Source: Gymnopus androsaceus JB14
Taxonomy: Eukaryota > Basidiomycota > Agaricomycetes > Agaricales > Omphalotaceae
DNA length: 11,375 nucleotides
Assembly (NCBI GenBank): GCA_009733575.1
Contig: ML770189.1
Coordinates: 1 to 11,375, forward strand
Direction of reading: 5' to 3'
This document shows, piece by piece, positions 6,935-11,375 of this stretch. Made by a program: the position numbers and the translations under genes. The first letter of the stretch is position 1. Every line of letters starts with the position of its first letter. The notes beneath the pieces are model-generated. The model had not been told where the DNA came from and ran no database searches. It saw nothing but the letters and a program-made list of their open reading frames with translations.

Positions 6935-8835
6935 GACTCGAACCCGAATCGAATGGTCACTACATCTACTGGCCAACACGTCACACTGTTACAACGGAGA
7001 GGAACGTAGTTTTCTCTGACAGGCAGATCCAACCCGTTGAAGGGGAGGATGGAAATTTGGGAAATTTAGAAACATTGGTCACCGAGTCGGAACAGCCTGT
7101 CATACCAGTTCCAGAAGAGATCGCCGAACCAATTGCACCAGATGAAGTATCTGGGAAACGAGTCAGACGACCCACCAAGAAGATCAGGGACGTCATTGAA
7201 GGACTTGGAGAAGGAAGTGATGAGTTGCGACATCTTACCGCATCTCTAGGTCAGGTAACATCAGAAATCGAATCTGATCCTTTATCTGTTGCAGAAGCTA
7301 TGCAACGACCTGACAGCTCCAAATGGTACAATGCCATGAAGGACGAAATCTCCAGACTCCAGGAGCGTGGAACCTATACAATTGTCATTCCACCTCCAGA
7401 TGCCAATATTCTCACATCCAAATGGGTCTATCGGACCAAGAAGGATGAACAAGGTCACATTACAGGACACCGAGCTCGTCTTGTTGTATGTGGATTTAAT
7501 CAGATCCCAGACGTTGACTACTTCCCAGACAAAACCTTCGCATCTGTCGCGAAAATTGCATCAGCCCGTGCTATACTTAGCATTGGAGCTGAGAAAAGCA
7601 TGATTATTCACCAAATGGACGTGAAATCAGCTTACCTTTACGGGAAATTGGACAACAACGAGCGCATTTTTATGAAGGCACCTCCAGGCATTGATATAGG
7701 GGTAAAACCAGGTCAAACTTTACAGCTTAAACTCGCACTTTACAGACTTAAACAAGCCGGTCGACGATGGTATATGCAATTCAGGGAAATCATGACCCAA
7801 CTGGGGTTTAAACGGTCTGATTTTGATCACGCTGTTTTCTATCGCACTAATCCCTTCACCATCATTTTCATACATGTTGACGACATGACATTGGTTACCA
7901 AAACCCTGGCCATCATGGAGAAACTAAAGAAAGATATTGGGGCTATAATTGAAGTCATTGATTCCGGAGAAATCCATTGGCTACTTGGGATCGAGATCCA
8001 AAGATCTCTTCATAATAGGATGATTCACCTATCCCAGCGGTCATACATTGATGCCATACTCTCTCGTTATGGATTCTCGGATATAAAGCCACTCTCTATT
8101 CCCTTCGATCCCCACATTCACCTCACTAAAGACCAGTCACCCAAAATGGTCGAGGATATCGCTTTCATGCGCAACAAACCCTACAGAGAGGCTCTTGGCG
8201 CTCTCCAGTACTTATCCGTCACTACGAGACCTGACATCACGTATGCAGTCTCTATCCTTGCTCGCTTTTCACAAAACCCTGGCATCACTCATTGGAACGG
8301 TGTACGCCGTGTCTACGCCTATCTCAAATACACTCGAGACTTTTGGCTCAGTACGAGCAACCAGGAGACAGTCCAAGGCTATATGGATGCGGATGGTATG
8401 TCCCAAGAGGATCGACATGCTATTTCCGGGTACGTTTTTATGTTGAATGGCGGAGCAGTATCTTGGTCATCGAAACGACAGGATACCATTTCTTTATCCA
8501 CTACGGAAGCCGAGTATATTGCTTTGACCCATGCGGCAAAGGAAGCAATCTGGCTTAGGAATCTTTTGTCGGAAATCTTTGGTCCAATTACTCATGCGAT
8601 CCCTATCAAGTCAGACAATCAGTCCGCCATCGCATTGGCGAAGGATGATCGTTTTCACGCTAGGACCAAACACATCGATATCCGATATCACTTCATCTGC
8701 TACGTCATCGAGGAAGGTAAAATTTGTCTTACATACTGCCCTACCGAAAACATGATGGCTGACATCTTCACCAAAGCCTTACCTTCAATGAAAGCCAAAC
8801 ACTTCGCAGCATCCATGGGATTAGCAAAGGTTTGA
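6853..8835 (+). CDS. Copia integrase C-terminus, reverse transcriptase and RNase H
   Basis: The frame opens after a TGA at 6850-6852 and has no early ATG, so it is the displaced rest of Pol rather than a separate gene. It starts with the integrase tail (IFGSIVYVKQGKKPG, GCWIGL). RT begins near 7320 with KWYNAMKDEI and contains QMDVKSAY (catalytic D at 7618), LYRLKQAGRRWY, and HVDDM (aspartates at 7879-7884). RNase H follows with DADG near 8386, STTEAEY near 8500, SDNQSAIA near 8614 and RTKHIDIRYHF. The end, MADIFTKALP, is typical of copia. RT copies the RNA into DNA inside the particle and RNase H removes the template. The usual LYGLKQ glycine is R at 7744-7746 (AGA after a C, so a CpG GGA codon is the likely ancestor). 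The TGA upstream fits CGA to TGA. The stop TGA overlaps the polypurine tract. Confidence 0.92.
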   Translation: MFGSIVYVKQGKKPGKLEPQAQEGCWIGLEPESNGHYIYWPTRHTVTTERNVVFSDRQIQPVEGEDGNLGNLETLVTESEQPVIPVPEEIAEPIAPDEVSGKRVRRPTKKIRDVIEGLGEGSDELRHLTASLGQVTSEIESDPLSVAEAMQRPDSSKWYNAMKDEISRLQERGTYTIVIPPPDANILTSKWVYRTKKDEQGHITGHRARLVVCGFNQIPDVDYFPDKTFASVAKIASARAILSIGAEKSMIIHQMDVKSAYLYGKLDNNERIFMKAPPGIDIGVKPGQTLQLKLALYRLKQAGRRWYMQFREIMTQLGFKRSDFDHAVFYRTNPFTIIFIHVDDMTLVTKTLAIMEKLKKDIGAIIEVIDSGEIHWLLGIEIQRSLHNRMIHLSQRSYIDAILSRYGFSDIKPLSIPFDPHIHLTKDQSPKMVEDIAFMRNKPYREALGALQYLSVTTRPDITYAVSILARFSQNPGITHWNGVRRVYAYLKYTRDFWLSTSNQETVQGYMDADGMSQEDRHAISGYVFMLNGGAVSWSSKRQDTISLSTTEAEYIALTHAAKEAIWLRNLLSEIFGPITHAIPIKSDNQSAIALAKDDRFHARTKHIDIRYHFICYVIEEGKICLTYCPTENMMADIFTKALPSMKAKHFAASMGLAKV

Positions 8836-8842
8836 AGGGGAG
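8834..8842 (+). other. Polypurine tract
   Basis: GAAGGGGAG lies immediately before the 3' LTR. It is the RNase H-resistant primer for plus-strand DNA in LTR elements. The Pol stop codon TGA (8833-8835) shares its first two purines, so coding and priming signals are directly abutted. Confidence 0.85.
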
Positions 8843-9205
8843 TGTTGGAATATCAAAGGTAAATATATTCTATCGAACTATACATGGAACGCTTTCTCGT
8901 AGTCTCCACTTGTTTGTATCACCATCCCATGCACTCCACTGTTATCGTCTCGCAGACTCCACTCAGTCTCTCGCCGTATCCACTTGCTCTCTCGCAGTAC
9001 CCACTATACCGTATGGACAGTAGCCACAAGTGTTCATGCAGTAGCCACCTGCCCGATATATCGTTTGTACTTAGGACTGTATATAAGCTTAGGTACCATA
9101 CCCTGTAATATTACCGTTGTCCCCCATCAATCTGTGTGATCGTTACTACTAAGTCCTGTGTGGACTTACTGCTGCTACTTCCTTATTAGGAACGTAACTC
9201 TAATA
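8843..9205 (+). repeat. 3' LTR of copia element
   Basis: This 363-bp copy matches 3397-3759 except for four transitions. The TATA-like box is at 9080-9087. It is followed by the GAAAT target duplication at 9206-9210, after which the interrupted family 2 LTR resumes. Confidence 0.93.
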
Positions 9206-9315
9206 GAAATGATATCACCTATGAAGCAATGGTGATGTAAGGTGTAAATATAGCATAGATATGATGTAAATATGATGAAAAACATGACATCATCATGACA
9301 TAGCTGTATCCAGCT
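9206..9315 (-). mobile_element. Family 2 LTR copy B, right segment, truncated
   Basis: Beginning with the GAAAT duplication, this matches 440-552 of copy A through CTGTATCCAGCT. It then stops about 27 bases short of the LTR end; copy A continues to the GATATTCCAACA terminus at 579, but here unrelated sequence follows. The LTR therefore lost its minus-strand 5' terminus, by deletion or recombination. With 3197-3396 it frames the copia insertion. Confidence 0.8.
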
Positions 9316-9401
9316 CAAGGGGAGGCCGGGCCGTGAGTCTGTTATATTGGGTTGGTCGGTCGGTCAGGTCAATTGGGTCCTTAAAAAAAATTGTATTGTT
9401 G
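9316..9401. other. Short GGTC-rich spacer, no gene
   Basis: The segment holds GGCCGGGCCGTGAG, a GGTC run (GGTCGGTCGGTCAGGTC) and an 8-A tract. The GC-rich words resemble the subterminal repeats of nearby hAT-like elements, so it may be the remains of another one, but no inverted partner is visible. Confidence 0.3.
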
Positions 9402-9409
9402 ATTTTTAC

Positions 9410-9885
9410 TAGTGTGTGGCTCGGGTACGCCGGGTGAGCCGGGTTTCCGGGTCGGGTCAGGTCCAGCTCTGCAGACCCGAGACCCGGCAATATACCTGGA
9501 TCCACCTGGGGTCAAGAATTTGGCAATAACAATGTATGGCAATAATAGTGGGTACAAATTATTTTCACAACACATGTTAGTGACCCAAAGTACATATTGT
9601 TTCACCCTAAAGTACATGGTTTTCTACATTTAAGTACATGATTCTCATGCTCTTAATGCATTTCAGCATGTGGAAGTACATGAATGCATTACCTGCTTTT
9701 TGAAGCTTCTGCTTAGTATATAAATCAGTCAAAAATCATAATATATGGTATTTATGAGTATTTAAAGCTATTAACTGACCTTGGAAAACCCAGAACCCGG
9801 ACCCGGCAGGTCGGGTCCGGGTGTAGCGCCGGGTCCAGGTCAGGTTGGCATTTTGGGCACCCGACCCAACCCGAGCCACACACTA
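9410..9885. mobile_element. Non-autonomous hAT element (MITE), 476 bp
   Basis: The ends are perfect 17-bp terminal inverted repeats, TAGTGTGTGGCTCGGGT at 9410-9426 and its reverse complement at 9869-9885. They are flanked by a perfect 8-bp direct duplication ATTTTTAC at 9402-9409 and 9886-9893. An 8-bp duplication with short inverted repeats and clustered subterminal motifs is characteristic of the hAT superfamily. CGGGT/GGGTC words fill both subterminal zones (9421-9490 and 9795-9875) and are probably transposase binding sites. The core is AT-rich and has no transposase frame, so movement would depend on an autonomous relative. Perfect ends, a perfect duplication and retained CpG suggest it is fairly young. 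Confidence 0.9.
9588..9681 (+). repeat. Four spaced AAGTACAT motifs inside the hAT element
   Basis: AAGTACAT starts at 9588, 9610, 9632 and 9674, giving spacings of 22, 22 and 42 bases, close to multiples of two DNA helical turns. They lie in the AT-rich core, apart from the GC-rich subterminal motifs. The role is unknown; a protein-binding array or the remnant of a tandem repeat are both possible. Confidence 0.6.
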
Positions 9886-9893
9886 ATTTTTAC

Positions 9894-10289
9894 TGGGTAT
9901 TTTGGGTATATTCCACTTAAAATAGCCTAGATATGGCAAAACTTGATTTCTATACATGTCCTGGAATGTTTAAATATCCTGTAACTCCATATATGGTCTC
10001 AATTTGGTACAAATTGGGCATATAAGTGGCCATATGGTCAAAGTGTAGTTCAAATTGTAGCATCATGAGCTTCTCCCAAGCAACTTTTATACCTTGATAT
10101 GATACAGAAAGTGTAAAATCTTTTGCAGTTGGTTGCAAAACCATGTTGGATGTAAAGAAAAAGAGTTTAGAATGACATAACTCATGTTATACCTTCCTTA
10201 TTTGGTAAAATTTATGAGTAGGTTGGGGGTTATGGTACATATTTATTTAGGAGGTAGGTTTTTCTTATGCTATGCTAACTGTACTTCTA
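9894..10289. other. AT-rich intergenic stretch, no gene seen
   Basis: No convincing frame or element boundary is present. Small palindromic words occur: CCATATATGG at 9987-9996, CAATTTG GTA CAAATTG at 10000-10016, and TGGCCATATGGTCA about 10028-10041. They may be chance in AT-rich DNA. The segment is nearly free of CpG. Confidence 0.4.
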
Positions 10290-10294
10290 GCAAT

Positions 10295-10638
10295 TGTTGG
10301 AATATCAAAGGTATATTTTTGTCTATCTATCTATGGAATGCCTTCTTGTAGTCTCTGCATTGATGTAATCCCTTTGTACTACTATCCTCATACACAACAT
10401 CATAGTCTCTTGCCATATTTACTCTTACTTTCACATAGTAACCACAGACATTCTTGCAGTAGCCACACTACCATATATGTTTGTATGACATCACTAGTTA
10501 GGACTTGTATATAAATCCTACTATACTCTGTACAGTAAAAAGGTGGTCCTTTCATCCCCATTGATCTGTGGGATTGTTCTACTAAGTGCTGTGTGCACTT
10601 ACTGCTGCTACTTCCTTGTTAGGAAAATGACTCTAATA
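10295..10638 (+). mobile_element. Solo LTR of the copia family, old copy
   Basis: This 344-bp sequence starts TGTTGGAATATCAAAGGTA and ends ACTCTAATA like the LTRs at 3397 and 8843, and it aligns along its length, including TATATAAA and the conserved end TGCTGCTACTTCCTTGTTAGG. A perfect 5-bp duplication GCAAT flanks it (10290-10294 and 10639-10643), confirming the LTR ends. No internal region is attached. It is strongly diverged and contains no CpG, against 14 in each young LTR; many former CpGs read TG or CA. It has a small (TCTA) run near the start. It marks an earlier burst of the same family. Confidence 0.92.
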
Positions 10639-10676
10639 GCAATTGTACAGAGAGGAGAGGGGAAGGAAGGAGCTGT

Positions 10677-11135
10677 TCAGAGTGTACAAACCTGGAGGTA
10701 CTGGTGGATTTCATTGATGCTAGAGACACCTGACACAGCCTCATTCTTGAGATCATACATCTGTAGCACTCTTTGCAGTTTTTGCAGTTTTTGCACATCA
10801 TGAAGCATCTTGTACTTGCTGTAACTCAGTAAGCTGTTTATCACCTGCTGTAAAGCTTTCTGGACAAGAGGTGATGGATTCAAAGCCTTTTGATCATTTT
10901 GAAATTCAGCTATCATGCTTTCCATCTTAAGGAGGGCTGCCTTGGCTTTCTCCCATTCATCTTTGCACTCAATGATTTCCTTCCAAAAGAACTCAGTCCT
11001 TATTAGAACAATATCCTTGATAAAATAGGCACACCTTGCTTATCTTGATACCTTTATCTGCTAGGCCAGCTGCAAATGGAGATATGGTACACTCTGTACT
11101 GCTTCACTAATCTCCCCCACAATGCTCAGGATCTG
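10677..11135 (-). pseudogene. Possible helical N-terminal domain of a fungal NLR-like protein, decayed
   Basis: On the minus strand one frame reads ILSIVGEISEAVQSVPYLHL, passes two stops (TAG 11061-11063, TAA 11040-11042), and continues with IVLIRTEFFWKEI, KAKAALLKMESMIAEF and VQKLQKLQRVLQMYDLKNEA. The pattern of long amphipathic helices with a VPYL turn near the front resembles the helical N-terminal regions of basidiomycete NACHT-type proteins; that likeness is from memory and is not a search result. At 10692/10691 the frame meets CAG|GTTTGT, an acceptable fungal 5' splice site after IHQYLQ, so a downstream intron is likely. The solo LTR at 10638 lies just past it and may have broken the gene. 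An intact piece with ATG at 10925 (82 codons) exists but is probably not a whole gene. Confidence 0.3.
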
Positions 11136-11375
11136 GGAAGTGATGGAGAAAAAAATCCTCAATCCTTGACTTGAAGTTGATTGAACTTTGAACAGTTTTA
11201 CTGTACTGTTTCGACCAACTGTTCAGTCATGCGTCACATTGGCCCAAAATGAACAGTTCACACCAAGGTGTCACCGGTCATTTGGGGTTATGAACACTGT
11301 GACAACCAAGACCAAAAAAAAAAAAAACATCCTCCAAAAACCAAGAAAAATACTTTGAAAAGCCTGAAAATTTTC
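11136..11375. other. Terminal stretch with short repeats and poly-A run, no gene
   Basis: GAACAGT-like words recur, on either strand, between 11191 and 11250, and a run of 14 A lies at 11314-11327. This may be the edge of another repeat continuing past the window. No coding frame is supported. Confidence 0.35.

Larger units (their letters stand above)
3397..9205 (+). mobile_element. Ty1/copia LTR retrotransposon, nearly complete, non-autonomous
   Basis: This 5,809-bp element has two 363-bp LTRs at 98.9% identity, a GAAAT target duplication, a half-tRNA initiator-Met primer site, a polypurine tract, and Pol in the order protease, integrase, reverse transcriptase, RNase H. That order defines Ty1/copia (Pseudoviridae-type) rather than Ty3/gypsy. 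It sits inside an older LTR of another family. The copy carries three coding lesions: TAG at 4076-4078, a one-base loss in the A run 6812-6816, and TGA at 6850-6852. It has no envelope gene. Its internal sequence is much richer in CpG than the surrounding DNA, as expected of a recent arrival. Mobilisation would need proteins supplied by an intact relative. Confidence 0.95.

Noticed and set aside
6520..7032. 170-codon minus-strand frame
   Set aside because: It is antisense to the integrase and its frameshifted end, and reads as a shadow of that coding sequence.
4592..8835. Programmed frameshift between the two Pol frames
   Set aside because: The shift is inside integrase, followed at once by a stop in the new frame. 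Mutation is simpler.
9987..10041. CArG-like CCATATATGG and nearby palindromes as regulatory sites
   Set aside because: They are short AT-rich palindromes expected by chance and no gene lies nearby.

Overview
This is eukaryotic DNA, almost certainly from a transposon-rich filamentous fungus and most likely an agaricomycete basidiomycete. The lineage is an inference from three things: fungal-type ankyrin repeats (GHEAIVQLL / GNALQ units), the style of the Ty1/copia Gag and Pol, and strong loss of CpG in old sequence, which suggests cytosine methylation. I see no intact host gene, no rRNA or tRNA gene, and no bacterial-type system. The window is a nest of transposable elements in decayed host sequence.

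Layout. At 1-745 is a relic of an ankyrin-repeat gene, split by a reverse-strand solo LTR (245-579, 5-bp duplication CTGGG). From about 746 to 2726 is gene-poor sequence with possible minus-strand exon remnants and a short GC-rich inverted repeat. At 2727-3196 is a worn, probable non-autonomous hAT-like element. A second copy of the reverse-strand LTR (left part 3197-3396, right part 9206-9315) follows it. That LTR is split by the dominant feature, a nearly complete Ty1/copia retrotransposon at 3397-9205, with two 363-bp LTRs and a GAAAT target duplication. Further right are a 476-bp non-autonomous hAT element (9410-9885, perfect 17-bp inverted repeats, 8-bp duplication ATTTTTAC), an old solo LTR of the same copia family (10295-10638, duplication GCAAT), and a minus-strand fragment that may be the helical N-terminus of a fungal NLR-type protein.

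The copia element is arranged as LTR, half-tRNA initiator-Met primer site, Gag (long N-terminal extension, UBN2-type Gag domain, CCHC knuckle), aspartic protease, integrase, reverse transcriptase, RNase H, polypurine tract, LTR. It looks recent because its LTRs differ at only 4 of 363 positions, yet this copy is broken: a TAG stop in the Gag extension, a one-base frameshift at the end of the integrase core, and a TGA stop 34 bases further on. Enzyme active-site residues are otherwise present, so it may be mobilisable in trans but is unlikely to be autonomous.

The most striking signal is mutational. All four differences between the two LTRs are CpG to TpG/CpA transitions, the old solo LTR has lost every CpG (0 against 14), and several lesions inside the element fit the same change. 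Insertion order can be read from the nesting: ankyrin gene and hAT-like element first, then the reverse-strand LTR family, then the copia element. I found no convincing new defence or metabolic system.
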